A DNA stretch of 64,000 nt from Nothophaeocryptopus gaeumannii (taxonomy: Eukaryota > Ascomycota > Dothideomycetes > Mycosphaerellales > Mycosphaerellaceae), in contig JASISA010000042.1 of NCBI GenBank assembly GCA_031771865.1, positions 675,501-739,500 on the forward strand, read 5' to 3'. This document shows positions 50,940-61,967 of this stretch, piece by piece (position 1 is the stretch's first letter; each line of letters begins with the position of its first letter). The notes under the pieces were generated by a model. The model was not told where the DNA came from. It was given only the letters and a program-made list of their open reading frames with translations, and did not search any database. A program made the position numbers and the translations under genes.

Positions 50940-52449
50940 TTATGTGAATGTGTCAAGATATTGATCGATGCTACTGCTTTGCGCACGTATGAGCAAGATT
51001 AGGATGAGCTGTGTTCCTGGGGCTCTCTTCGCCTGGTCCATAGAGCCCAGCACACTTTTGCGGGCAGAAAAGGGCATGTCCTCTGCCTCACGCTCCTTGT
51101 GCTCGACCGCGTGGTCAAACTTACCCAGATGAACAGTAGCGAGACCTCCAATCTCTGCAGCCAGCACTATGCCCTTCTCCGTTGCCACTGCTCCGCCGAC
51201 AACCGCGTCTTCGCCATCAAAATGCTTGGCGATCTCCCCGAGTGGAGGGCATCTTGTCTCGATGTAGAAGAAGTATACTATGATCAGCTCGACCAAGAGC
51301 CATACATAGTACACGACGTAGTATTTCCAATCCGAATTTTTCAACGCAATTGGATTAACATACTGGTTGAAGAAGAGGGCGATGTCCACCATGAGGAACA
51401 TCACCGTCATCTCCTTGGCTCTGATGTTGTATGGAAGGATTTCCGCAGAGCAGCTGACCAGCATACCAGACCAAGCCAGATTGGAGAAGATGTAGTAGAT
51501 GTATATCATCGCGATGACGGTGTTGCCGGTGGCCTGGACTCCAGTCTTGGCAAATTTCCCCTGCGCAAGCGGTCCAGACGATGAAGGCAACGATGAAGTC
51601 ATGATCTGAAGATATCCATTGATTACAAGCTGGGTGTTGCTGTTGGTAACGCCGATCTAATTCAAGACGAGGTTCAGGTAGTATAAGGCGAGCCCACTGC
51701 CCATGAGAACGAGAATTGTCAGCATAGTGTCAAGAAGGTGAATGACTCTCAGTCTTGAATTGCTTACCCGACCATTGCGAGGATAGCCCAAGACTGATTA
51801 GGATGATCAGGCGCTTGCGGTCTTGAACAGTTTCAAACAGCCGTTACCTTCAAACTCTTTCTCGAGCTTGATGGTATCCTTGATCTCTTGAAGCTCAAGC
51901 TGAACCATTCCATCATTCAAGTCGCCGTTAGCCTGGACCTTGGCGAGGACGTGGCGCGCTTCTTCAGTCTTCCCCTTCGAGAGCAGGAAGTGAGGGCTCT
52001 CTGGTACAGAGCATACGAACAACAACTACAGCACGGATGGCGCGACCTGCAAGATGCTCGGGATTCTCCAAGACCAGTTATTGTCGATATGGTTGGTACC
52101 GAAGGTGACCCACGCTGCAATGATGGAGCCCGCATTTCAGGTTGTGTTGTAGATCATGGTGAAGATGGCATGATGCTGTGGATGAACCAGCTCAGTGATG
52201 AGTAGTGGTGAGGAACCGTGAGCGATGGCGACACCGAAGCCGAGGAAGAATCGAGCTGTAATGAACATGCGGAAGTTGATAGAGATCCCTTGCAGGACCA
52301 CGCCTAGCAGCATAATCACGCAGCCGACGATAATGCCCCATCCTCTTCCCAGGAGATCGGAAGTATAGGGAACGATTGGCAGGGCTGCGAGCGAGCCGAC
52401 TGACATGATGCATGCGGAGAACGAATTTGATGTGGATGCCAGGAACCAA
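50940..52449 (-). pseudogene. MFS sugar transporter relic with RIP-like stops
   Basis: Fragments match a fungal hexose/lactose-type MFS transporter but cannot be joined. Visible parts are SLAALPIVPYTSDLLGRGWG (TM2-3 region), FFLGFGVAIAHGSSPLLITE, AAWVTFGTNH, WSWRIPSILQVAPS, VPESPHFLLSKGKTEEARHV, YYLNLVLN, EILPYNIRAKEMTVMF and FFNQYVNPIAL. Three in-frame stops replace residues conserved in the family: TGA at 52139-52137 in place of Trp (IYNTT-W), TAG at 52028-52026 in place of Gln (LQ), and TAG at 51659-51657 in place of Gln (NQIG). All are explained by C-to-T or G-to-A changes. There are also frameshifts near 51815 and 51555, a missing TM7-8 segment, and no N-terminus. A dead gene. Confidence 0.88.
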
Positions 52450-52664
52450 TGGCTTCTGAGATCACACTGTGCCTACACCGATATCGATGTATGTGGAACG
52501 CGAAGGTACATGGCGTTCGGAAGGAAGTCGCGCCAAGATGCTTGAGGCGCATGGGCCACAAACGAAAGCTCATCTTCGTCGCCTCGCTTCCCTCCACCAT
52601 CACACACGACTCTACCTTCGAGCACCTTGACTCTTCAAACACCCTTCGAAAATGATCCGCCTCG

Positions 52665-54047
52665 ATGAACTCTTTCCTTCTGAACAGACAACTAGGCTCC
52701 ATCAGCCCTGAAGCGTTAGCGAAAGCTCAGTACAACCGCCTCCTCAAGGCTCTCCAGCCGGCCTCTAACATCAACTTCGCGCTCCAAGTCCCCGGCAGAG
52801 ATGTCGAAAGAGGCAATCATGGGACGCGCGATCTTGCACATGCTGCCGGAGTGAGTAGCATCGCGATCGACAGATTTGAAGGTCGCTACCTCATCTCCGG
52901 CGGCGCAGACTCGTCACTGGCAGTCTGGGATCTCGAAGCTGTTGAGACCACCACTGGCCGAGAAATATGCCACCTGCCACTGGCAGTGAAAGCGCGGACG
53001 TCCAATACCCAGAGCTTGGGCATCACACATGTCTCGTTCTATCCGTTCGATTCTTTAGCGCTTTTGACGACAGGTTACGATGGAACCCTGAAGCTGTTCT
53101 CTTCTGAGACCCTTGAGGTATCTGCAACATTTGACCTGGGCTCGATCGCGTACTCGCACGCGACTTCGACCGTTGCTTCACATCTCCTCGTTGCATGTGC
53201 ATCTCAGCATCCCGCTGTCAGACTCGTCGATCTCCGCTCCGGATCGGCCACCCATTCTCTAGCCGGCCACGTAGGCTCTGTCCTAGCAGTCGCGTGGCAT
53301 CCAAAAGATGAGAATATCCTCGCTTCTGGCGCAACGGATGGTGTAGTCAGACTATGGGATGTCAGACGAAGTGCGAGCAGTCTCGGCGTACTCGACATGG
53401 AAGACAGTATCGGGTTCCACGGCTACGATGGCAAAGGCACCGGCGCACGAAGACGCGAGATAGGCAAATCTCACAACGGTGCAGTCAATGGCTTGACATG
53501 GACTTCAGATGGACAATATCTAGCATCGGCAGGCCACGACGAAAGAATGCGGGTCTGGAACTTCACGACCGGAGCAAACACGCTAGCCAACTTTGGCCCC
53601 GGACTGAAGAACTCTACGACAACGGGGATCTTTCCTCTGATAGCGCCTTCTCATCTGTCTCCAGCAGGGAAAGAAACAATCTTCTATCCCAATACTCGCG
53701 AAGTCTTAGCTTTCGACATGTATTCAGGCACTCTCCAGAATCGTCTTCGGGTCAGAGGCTTACCTGGACATTCCGCAGCCGATACCAACGTGCGGAATCC
53801 CAAGAACAGAACAACCTCGCTGGCTTGGCGAGCTCACCAGGTAGAGATGTATTCCGCTCACGGCGATGGCACGATCCGTTGCTGGAAGCCCCGAACCGAC
53901 GAAGACATCCTCGCCGAGCAAGAAGAGTCAGAGGACCCACACGCAGATGCCATGGCCGCCGACAGGAAACGCAAGCGAGAAGAGTTCGAAGAGATCGTGA
54001 AAGACCTTACGAGTAAAAAAAATCACGTTTACATAAGCCAGTCATGA
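52665..54047 (+). CDS. CSA/ERCC8 (Rad28)-like WD40 repair protein
   Basis: A single exon, 460 aa as read. The N-terminus MNSFLLNRQLGSISPEALAK is typical of fungal ERCC8 homologues. WD repeats: SSIAIDRFEGRYLISGGADS with SLAVWDLE, FYPFDSLALLTTGYDGTLKL, HLLVACASQHPAVRLVDLRS, SVLAVAWHPKDENILASGAT with DGVVRLWDVR, LTWTSDGQYLASAGHDERMR and a last repeat ending MYSAHGDGTIRCWKP. CSA is the substrate receptor of a Cul4-DDB1 ubiquitin ligase in transcription-coupled repair. The tail departs from the family after DLTSKK at an A8 run (54016-54023); with one A fewer it would end KKITFT at 54037, the expected end. This suggests an indel error there. Confidence 0.86.
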   Translation: MNSFLLNRQLGSISPEALAKAQYNRLLKALQPASNINFALQVPGRDVERGNHGTRDLAHAAGVSSIAIDRFEGRYLISGGADSSLAVWDLEAVETTTGREICHLPLAVKARTSNTQSLGITHVSFYPFDSLALLTTGYDGTLKLFSSETLEVSATFDLGSIAYSHATSTVASHLLVACASQHPAVRLVDLRSGSATHSLAGHVGSVLAVAWHPKDENILASGATDGVVRLWDVRRSASSLGVLDMEDSIGFHGYDGKGTGARRREIGKSHNGAVNGLTWTSDGQYLASAGHDERMRVWNFTTGANTLANFGPGLKNSTTTGIFPLIAPSHLSPAGKETIFYPNTREVLAFDMYSGTLQNRLRVRGLPGHSAADTNVRNPKNRTTSLAWRAHQVEMYSAHGDGTIRCWKPRTDEDILAEQEESEDPHADAMAADRKRKREEFEEIVKDLTSKKNHVYISQS

Positions 54048-54158
54048 TTACGGGGAATTGCCCATCTCAAATGCAGATGCACCCGGTACCAGTCCGGCCG
54101 TTACTGTACAATGCAAAGAATGTATAATTACAGAAGTCAACACGACAGTCATGGTCCG

Positions 54159-55986
54159 CTACTCCACGATCTCCAGCTCGCCTTTCTGACCTCGAGCGAA
54201 AACGTCTTTCCAGTCAACCCATATCCGTTCAAGCTCATTCACATATTTTGTGTGGATCTCGTCGATGTAGGCCGGGTCGGGGGTCTTCGACTGGATGATT
54301 GGGATCGGCTTGCCGACGACGATGTTAATCGGGCGACGGTAGGGCATCATGCCGACGTCGTAGTTGAAGACGCCGCGGGCGTGGAAGAGAGGTACCTGAT
54401 TCAAGTCATTAGCCAGGGTAGGGGAACTGCAAATGGAGGATGAAGCATACTGTGAATCCCATGATCTTCTTAACAAGGAGCTGTCCCTTGTGAATCCAAG
54501 GATGCGCATCGGACTCAAACTGGTCGTAGATGTCATTCTCGCCAAATGCCAGCACGGGAACAAGATCCGCACCAGTGCGGATAGCGAGCTTGACGAAGCC
54601 CTTTCTCCTCTTCAGTACCAAGCGTAGAGTGTAAGGTTTCGCATCAAGAGACTCGCGAGCACCACCAACGACAATCGTGATCGCGCGTCCCATCCCTTCA
54701 CCATTCGGCCCGCCCTTGGACAAGATGTTCTCGCAGCTTTCTCTGCTGACTGACGCAAGGCCCATGCGCAACGCATAGTCTCTGTACAATGGTATGCGAA
54801 AGTTCGAGTCCAGAGTGAGCAAGGTATTTGTGATGCCTGGAAAGAGCTGTCCGAAGCCCAGTGCTTCGGTCGCGAAGGCCGCAAAAGCACCGTGGCTAAT
54901 GATACCGTGCGGGTGGTATCCAAAAATGTATTTCCTTGTTGGCTCTAGCTCTTGACTGCGATGCAGGCGTGCAGGGAAGTACGATCCGAATAGTGACCAG
55001 ATCTTGCTCGAGCGGGCCCATTTGGTTCGTTGGGACAGGTTGCCATCGATTGATGCGCGGGACAGTAAGCAGTATAGGAGATACGGCACGAGGATGGGCC
55101 AGAGGAAAGGTATGCTGCAGAGAGTGAGGAAGATGGCCAGGCCTCCAACAATGGAGAGCGTATGTCCCAAGACGATTAGTGTCTGGAGACGGCGCTGCAA
55201 GGGGACGTTGAGAGGAGCCCATCTTATGGCGCTCTTGCCCCAGCCTTCACCGGCTCTTCGTCCGGACGTAAGCTCGCTGTCTCGTCTTTGGACAGCGCGC
55301 GGAGGCTCCGAAGACGGCGGCTTGTCCTCTCGCTGTTGCAGACTCATATAGTAATCTTTATCAGGCTTGATCGATGCCAGGTTATCGCCGCTCTTGTTCC
55401 GGACATGATCGTAGAGTACATCGCCAGGCTGCAGCTTGTCCCCGTTTGTGCCGTCCATGCCTTTGGCGCCTTGTGTACTGGGCTGTTCCGATTTCTTCAC
55501 ACTGCCGTTCAATGCTCGCGACGAGTTGCGACTGTGCACTCTACGGACGGGGTATTTGGGCGCTTTGTCTTCTCCTACTCCGTCAAATGTGTCAAGTGTT
55601 TTAGTCCCATTCCTCTTCAACGTGTTCGACTTGATCGGATTTCCAGAACCATCGCCGTTCGGTAAAGCGTTCCCCAATGTCGGCTCCTTCACAGCACTCG
55701 CGTAGCTCTCCGAACTGTTGCGCTCCTCAAGCCTACCCTTAGGATGCCTCAAACTAGGAGAGCCGGGCGATGTGTGTTCGATCTCGTCGATGACTTCGCC
55801 CAGTGGTCGCGGATCGCTCGTGTTGCGCGCGTGGGCCGGGCGTGGCGGCGATTCTTTGATGGCGTCTTCGTCGATGGGCTTGTCGTCGGCGTCGATAGCT
55901 TCCTCAACCGCTTCAGCGTAGCTTTTTACTGGAAGGTGCTGTTCGATGCGCTCCGCTGGATCCGCAGTTTCGGATGCCAATGACAT
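54159..55986 (-). CDS. DGA1: diacylglycerol O-acyltransferase type 2 with long N-terminal extension
   Basis: Exons 55986-54451 and 54395-54159 (55-bp intron); 590 aa. The catalytic part starts near residue 240: membrane hairpin HTLSIVGGLAIFLTLCSIPF, then FGYHPHGIISHGAFAAFATE with the active-site HPHG, the NFRIPLYRDYALRMGLASVS block, VVGGARESLDAKPYTLRLVL (GGxxE) and RKGFVKLAIRTGADLVPVLA. It makes triacylglycerol from diacylglycerol and acyl-CoA at the ER and lipid droplets. The first 240 residues are disordered, Ser/Pro/Asp-rich, with two copies of an SYAxAV motif (KSYAEAVEE, ESYASAVKE); yeast Dga1 lacks such a long extension. The ATG at 55986 is preferred over an upstream in-frame start. Confidence 0.92.
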
Positions 55987-56508
55987 GCTGGTCCGCTGAA
56001 CTGCTTGCGGCGCCGGAATGGAGACAGGGGTCAAAGCGATTGGGATTCGACCGCTGCAACGTCGATACACTCGCTGGTGCCGCTTCCCACGAAACGTGCA
56101 AGAAACTACGGGAATGGTGAATACGGCATTCTCGCTTTGCTGTGCAAGATACAGAAATTGAGGAGGTACAAGCAAAAGGTAGCACCCATCGTCTGGTCGT
56201 GCCGAATGGAGCTCGCTACACCATCGACGTCACCGAGAGCAAGGATACGCGCGCACAGGCTCAAAGCTCTCAGCCTTATCTTGCTTTGCACCGGGCATCT
56301 ATATATTCACTTGCTTCTGGACATTTGCATGTGAAAACTCTCATGAAGAAGCTCCCAGAGACCGCTGGCAGCAGTCGCCGTGATTGCAAAACATCCAACT
56401 TGACCGCGAATGCGATGACTCCGACGCGACTTCCGCCTAAAGTAAGCGATCGAGCGAACTTTATAACAATCGGGCAAGGGTGAGCAACATCGATCTGGTT
56501 TACCCAAA
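55987..56508. other. divergent intergenic region
   Basis: Promoters of DGA1 (-) and the STK19-like gene (+). Short frames here have no motif. Confidence 0.5.
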
Positions 56509-57669
56509 ATGCCGAAAGTAGTCAACCCGCTGCTGCGACGGTCTTCCTCATCACCGTTCAGCACCGCGCAGCGCAAGAAGCCAGGATCACGAAAGAGCAG
56601 CGTCGCAGAGAAAGAAGCAGCATCGGAACGACTTGACGACGTCGGCATCATCCCATGCCTAACTCCTGCGCAGTCGCGACAGGATGTGGCAAGTCTGATC
56701 CGTCACGTTCTGGGCCACGGCTTCGAAGAGATCCCAGACCGAGCCGCGGGAATGAATAGCGAGCGCATAGCGGAAACACTGCAATTCAGAGCGCGACTGC
56801 CGCCCATTGTCAGCGTCGCGCACATACATGCGCTTAGCACTTCGACCACAGATACGGAGCGGGAGTTGGCCCGTCTGATCGCTACAGGTCAAGTCCGCAA
56901 GATCGTGATACCTGGGCGTGGCAAAGGAGGGACGGCAGTTGGGGAAGGAGTGGCACTGGTCGAGGATTGGAAGAAGCGCTTGCAGGAAGAGCAGAGGCTG
57001 GAAGAGGATGCGAAGCAGAAGTACATCGCGCTCATGAACGCGAATCCTGCCTCCCAGACCTCTTCAACGGCCTCACTTTCGCAGAGAGAGCTGCGAAGCC
57101 TGGTTTCAGCTGGCTTCCTGACCAACCCAGCCGCATTGTCTTCGAGTGTCAGTAACACGTTTGTTACCCAGGCAGGCGGAGTTGCTGGCTCTATTTCCAC
57201 TGCTGGCTCTTCGGCAGCTACGGGGAGCTTTGCAGCCGTTGGGGGCCACGGCGCGATTCACGACAGCGGCGGCAGCGGAAGCATGCTTGCTACGAAAGGA
57301 GCTCGGCGATTTCCGATAGCTTTGCAACAAGTCATGACATTCAGCCTTCCTTCCACCGGTACCTACCTCAAACTGCTTACCGAAGCACGTATGCATCTTT
57401 TGTTCCTGCTGAAACAGCTGTCACCTCGCTACAAAGAAGCTACACGGGATTTCCTGGAAGAGAAATGGAACGGCAACATCCCTGGGGACGCCATTAGCAA
57501 GGCAAAGCGCATGAGAGGAGAGTGGTCCGGTGTTCTGCCTGGCCAGACAAGAAAATGGAAGCAATTCTATGGCCTGGACTTCGAATGGGTGCTCGCTGAG
57601 TGTCTTGGCTCCGGACTTGTTGAGCTGTTCGACACGGGCAGTGTTGGTGTTGGCGTGCGTGCGCTCTGA
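56509..57669 (+). CDS. STK19-like winged-helix protein
   Basis: A single exon of 386 aa. The Stk19 family signature is visible in scattered blocks: GIIPCLTPAQSRQDVASLIR, QFRARLPPIVSVAHIHALST, ERELARLIATGQVRKIVIPG with RGKGG, SQRELRSLVSAGFLTNP, ATGSFAAVGGHGAIHDSGGS, SLPSTGTYLKLLTEARMHLL, and a C-terminal part with WSGVLPGQTRKWKQFYGLDF. Despite its name, STK19 has no kinase fold; it is a winged-helix protein that in human cells acts in transcription-coupled nucleotide excision repair, linking stalled polymerase with CSA to TFIIH. Role in fungi is inferred. Its closeness to the CSA-like gene is noted separately. Confidence 0.85.
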   Translation: MPKVVNPLLRRSSSSPFSTAQRKKPGSRKSSVAEKEAASERLDDVGIIPCLTPAQSRQDVASLIRHVLGHGFEEIPDRAAGMNSERIAETLQFRARLPPIVSVAHIHALSTSTTDTERELARLIATGQVRKIVIPGRGKGGTAVGEGVALVEDWKKRLQEEQRLEEDAKQKYIALMNANPASQTSSTASLSQRELRSLVSAGFLTNPAALSSSVSNTFVTQAGGVAGSISTAGSSAATGSFAAVGGHGAIHDSGGSGSMLATKGARRFPIALQQVMTFSLPSTGTYLKLLTEARMHLLFLLKQLSPRYKEATRDFLEEKWNGNIPGDAISKAKRMRGEWSGVLPGQTRKWKQFYGLDFEWVLAECLGSGLVELFDTGSVGVGVRAL

Positions 57670-58369
57670 GTCCTGCCACGTCTTCTTGACCGCCTCATCT
57701 TGCAACGCGGGCAGTATGTAGCTGCTCTAGCCATCTGGCCAGCGACCTGGACAGTTTCCTGATCGTGTCGACCGTCCTAGATCCATCTAGCAGGAGTATA
57801 TTTGGAAAGACAGAGCAAAGATCTGGGGCCAAATGACCTACCGGCAGCCTGTGTTTCATGTTTTGGCCTTGGCTCTCTGCGCAGAAATGCAACTTCATCC
57901 TTTCATCGCCATCCTGGATTTCAATGGGCGCCATAGCGCCCTTGTACTTCCTAGATGAGCAGTCCGAAAAGTCGGCCCCGCGCACGTGATCTTCTCCGAT
58001 CTTTCCGTTTGCGGTCACTGCTCAAAGCCCTGCACCCGCGATTTGAGCCTAGCCTGCAGAGCTGAGGACGTTGGCTGTTGGGTGACAGTAAAAGCCGATC
58101 ACCTCCCTCCCAAATTTGGTGCCAAGCACTCGGCTCATTTGTCACCCAAGAGGTTGGAAAAGAGCAGTTGTTTGACCGGCCCTAAGTACCTATTCCGAGT
58201 GTTCAGCCCGTAATTACGAATCATCTGCAGGCGGAGGGATACCTGAGGCAGGAACTCGAAAGGGCATTGCAAGGACTCTATTGAGGGCATGGTATGGGTT
58301 CCGTTGACTGGTATATGTCACTGCTAACGCCGCTGCAGACAGCCCACTCGTGAAATACTTGTGGCAATC
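57670..58369. other. intergenic, 700 bp
   Basis: 3' flank of the STK19-like gene and promoter of the transcription-factor-like gene. No gene or RNA is recognised. Confidence 0.5.
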
Positions 58370-60072
58370 ATGCTTGAATTCGTGCATGTCAATCCTGGCG
58401 ACGACGGAGGCGACGATGCAGCCAACAGAAAGAAGATTCGTTCCCAAGCAATGCGAAATTACCGAGAGCGACAACGACGAGCACGCAGTCAGCTTATAGC
58501 AAGCCACTATTCAGCTACGGTGCGCGCCAGGCAAGACCGATATGGCCTGAGACCGGCCTAGGTCACTTTCAATCTCTCGAGGGAGCAGACGTCGACGAAC
58601 TCGGCGAGAAGGGATCGTGCTCGTCGGTGGCACATTCTGATCGCGAGGAGCGCGACAACGCCATTCATCTATACGATCAAGCCTTCGCATCATTGTCGAG
58701 AAGCCCTTCACTTTGGGGCGAAGAAAGCAGCGACATCTTTCAATCACCGGCCCGACTACAAATGATGTTCAGCATTTGCAGAGGGTGGTTCTTTTGGCTG
58801 CAACCCGACATTTCAGAAAAATTCCACCCTTCATGGACCTCGGAGAGGTGGCTTGCAGAACCTCGCCCTATCCTCCTCGCTGCCAATTGTTTGGCTGCGA
58901 TAGGTTGCTTGGATGCAGCCGACAGCAGTAGGCCAAGTGGATTAGAGACTATGTTCAAGGGCCGAGTGCTACAAGAAATCAAGTCACGGATGTTGTCCAC
59001 TGAACTTGCGACTTCAGATGAGACCATGTCCGCCTTGCTCTTCTTGATGTCGTACGAGTTCTACAGGCTTAATCAGGATGTCACAACGCACATGACTGGA
59101 TTCCGAAATATACTGCAGTCGAAACGCAAATCCAGTCCTGACTCCAAATGGAGTGGAGGAATGGTCGTCGAGGTTCTGGATCTCTCGATCGCGCTATGGC
59201 TCAAAACCGAGCCTCTCATGACAGGCGCGGAAGACAATTCAACGACTGAGGCAGACAGCCAATCCGCTGAACGGTCGTTTGAAGAGATAAAGAGCATTTT
59301 GAAAGCCGAGCACAATGACAGCCTTGACACCCAAGCCAGTAAGAGCGATAGCGAGATACAGGACATGCTGAACGCCCGTTCAAATGTACTGGACGCCATA
59401 CTAGACTGCCTGCGCCCTCTCCGCGCCTCCGAGTCAGCACCCGATTCTGAAGCTGACAGCTTCTTCACCCTGCTTTCCGGGTTCACGGACAAACACTGCT
59501 CTCCTCGCAGACACACTTCTGCCCCAACACAAGACCACTACATCGCCCGAGTGAATCACCAGGTGTTCGCGATTCTCTACAACGTCATCGTCAACCAGCA
59601 CCCATTCTCGCATCCTACCAATAGGGTGTACGCGGACGGAGTCATCCTCGCATATCAGCAAATCGAAGAAGTCACATGGCGACCCTTCCTGTATACACGG
59701 TACCTAGCTCTCGTGGTCGGATCGATATCTACGAAAGATCCTAGCAAAAAGAGCTTCATCCACGCTCAGATTGGCAGAACAACGATGGTGCTAGGACAGA
59801 CACAGTGGCCGATTGCGAAGAAGTTCATCCTGAAGTTTCTTAAATTTCAGAGGGCGATTGAGTCTGTTCAAGGGAGAAAGAGAGACGGACAGGCGAGGGT
59901 CGACAGCGGTAGTGTTAATCCGCCTGTGACTGGGTTTCTGAGCTACGGGTGCCTGAGTTGCGACGGTGCGAAAGACTCCTCCGATTTTGAGGATGTGTTG
60001 TTGGATGATGAGAAATTCAATCAAGCCATGACGAAGGGGATGCAATGGCGGACAGAATTTGTGTGTACTTGA
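58370..60072 (+). CDS. fungal transcription-factor-domain protein, apparent frameshift
   Basis: The N-terminal frame from ATG 58370 gives MLEFVHVNPGDDGGDDAANR and KKIRSQAMRNYRERQRRARS, the usual opening of a large fungal family (F-V-x-V-x-P...R-K-x-I-R-S-x-A-M-R-x-x-R-x-x-Q-R) that carries a fungal_trans_2-like domain. The main body reads in another frame (from about 58500 to 60072), with WLAEPRPILLAANCLAAIGC, MSALLFLMSYEFYRLNQDVT, FRNILQSKRK and RVNHQVFAILYNVIVNQHP. The two frames overlap around 58470-58560 with no clear splice pair, so a one-base indel is likely. Together about 560 residues. A nuclear regulator is plausible, but no DNA-binding zinc cluster is seen. Confidence 0.65.
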
Positions 60073-60401
60073 TATGCTGTTGCTCCAAAAGCAAATAAAA
60101 CGGGCAGGGCCAGCCCCACTTTGTGGCACAAACTTGCACCTCAGCCTCCGATACTGCTGCGTCCTCACGTCCGCTCGTGCGTATTTTCACCGACGTCCCG
60201 ATCAGGACAATAGCAGGTTGGGCTTCAGTACACCAAACTCAATTCAACCCGGTGTTTCACCTCCAGTTCTGAGCTCGAGCTGACCTCAGCTGAGAGATGT
60301 AAGAGACCTCGTTCCAGGCGCAGGGCGTGCCGCTTCATCCTTCTCAATAACAAAACTCCGCGCCAGATCCTACAACGACGCTGTTCTCTCCATTCTACAA
60401 C
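60073..60401. other. intergenic, tandem plus-strand genes
   Basis: 3' flank of the regulator and promoter of the methyltransferase gene. Nothing else is recognised. Confidence 0.5.
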
Positions 60402-61132
60402 ATGGCGACTACTGCGTCGACTGTCTTTGCAACGTCGAAGGAGCTCTATGATGACGTCGGCAAAGGTTATGAAGTCGCTTTCGAAGGCAATGAAGCTCAA
60501 AAGCGGTCAATCGAATGGGTAGACACTCTATCTCATGATATGCATTCGAATCACTAAACTTTGAATAGGTGATCTCAAACCTCAAGCCCGGCTCACCAAT
60601 CCTCGACGTCGGCTCTGGCACAGGCAAACCAGCAGCTTACATGCTCACTCAAGCCGGGATGAAAGTCATTGGCTTCGATCCATCTCCCGTAATGGTCAAG
60701 ATCGCATCTGAATCCGTTCCTGGAGCCAACTTCTCAGTCGGTGACGCTCGAACATATGAACCAGAGTCCGGCAATGCCTCCTTCTCCGCCATCATAGTTC
60801 ACTACAGCCTCCTCGCCGAAGTCTCCCAAGCCGATATTATCGCCTTCTTCCCTAAAGCGTATCGCTGGCTGAAACCCGGCGGTGTGCTGAGCTACGGGAC
60901 GATTCCGCTGTATGCGCAAAATGCCCATATGAAGTGGATGGGGAGGGAAATTGTCTCGAGTGCTTTGGGGCTGGAGGAGAGTTTGCAGGCTGTGAGGGAG
61001 GCCGGGTTTGAGATTGAGAAACACGAGGTGCACAATTTCATGCCGCAAGGTGGGAAGGCAGGGTTGTGTGAGCAGAGCGAGGTGTGGGAGGAGGAGACTT
61101 TGTGGGTTTCTGCGAGGAAGCCTGGAGCGTGA
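60402..61132 (+). CDS. class I SAM-dependent methyltransferase
   Basis: Exons 60402-60518 and 60569-61132 with a 50-bp intron (GTAGAC donor, TCACTAAAC branch, GAATAG acceptor); 226 aa. N-terminus: ELYDDVGKGYEVAFEGNEAQ, a substrate-cap helix common in such enzymes. Motif I is SPILDVGSGTGKPAAYML, strand 2 is MKVIGFDPSPVMVKIA, then SFSAIIVHYSLLAEVSQADI and WLKPGGVLSYGTIP. It resembles small fungal methyltransferases, often in secondary metabolism, but the substrate is unknown. It is not closely similar to the truncated methyltransferase at 41.1 kb. Confidence 0.87.
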
Positions 61133-61967
61133 ATGGGGTGATCCTCCTTCAACATCACCTCCAAACTCAGTCTTACAAACACTTGCACTGTCTTGTTCGA
61201 GCGATGTCGACGAGCTCTCCGACCCAGAATGAATTTAGAGATGACTGAAATCGCATCCGCTACCCTGGAAAAGCTCCCTGATGTTGTGTTTGAGATTCAG
61301 ATCCGTTTCTGATGTTCTTCTCATCTTGTCGAGATCATATAAGACAGTGCACCATATCTCCGGCGGAAATGTTAGTGATTTTGAAGTGTTGTTAACAGAT
61401 TTATCAAACGCCATACCAGGATTCAGGGGCACTTTCGGAGGACCATCGCGAACCTTGCTGAATCTTTTCGAAGACGCAGTCGCCTTTGAAACTCTTCGTT
61501 TTGGCATTGTCGAGCATGCTAGATATCTCAGCAACGCCGTCATCGAGGAGTGGCTGATGTGCGGTGAATGCATTTCCTGACTGCCGCCCCGCATCTGTGG
61601 TTTTGTAATCTCACTGAGATGACAGAGGAAAAGCGGCTTCAAATATCAAACTACAAAGGAAATCAAGCTGTATAAGTCACCAGCATCACCTGACTCAGCA
61701 CCGCTTAACTGACTCAATCGGTTATACCTCTTAATCATGGCATACCATCTTTTACAGCCCAATTGCTGCCTAGGAGTCATGACAGTGATACCACAGTCTC
61801 ATGGATTCACTTGGTTCCGGCGCAGGGCCCAAGCCAAGATCGGGATCAAGTTGTTCCTGTCGATCGCTTATCGCCTGCTCTAAGTAAGACACTCCCGTTC
61901 GCAGTCACCACCTCTCCCCCTACGGGTTCGAGACCTGTCTTCCAGTGGCCTCCGCTCGACCTGCAAC
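61133..61967. other. intergenic, 835 bp
   Basis: A 99-codon frame at 61281-61580 (+) begins with ATG and has no recognisable motif; it could be a small gene but I cannot support it. No repeat or RNA gene is seen. Confidence 0.4.

Noticed and set aside
56509..57669. Protein kinase, from the family name STK19
   Set aside because: No kinase motifs (GxGxxG, HRD, DFG); the family is now regarded as winged-helix.
58370..58561. bZIP transcription factor from the basic RKKIRSQAMRNYRERQRR block
   Set aside because: No leucine heptad follows; the block is the standard N-terminus of a different fungal family.
61281..61580. 99-codon ATG-started frame
   Set aside because: No motif, no neighbours suggesting a role; cannot be separated from chance.
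61924..61936. GGGTTCGAGACCTG as a tRNA T-arm
   Set aside because: No matching acceptor stem, D-arm or anticodon arm around it.
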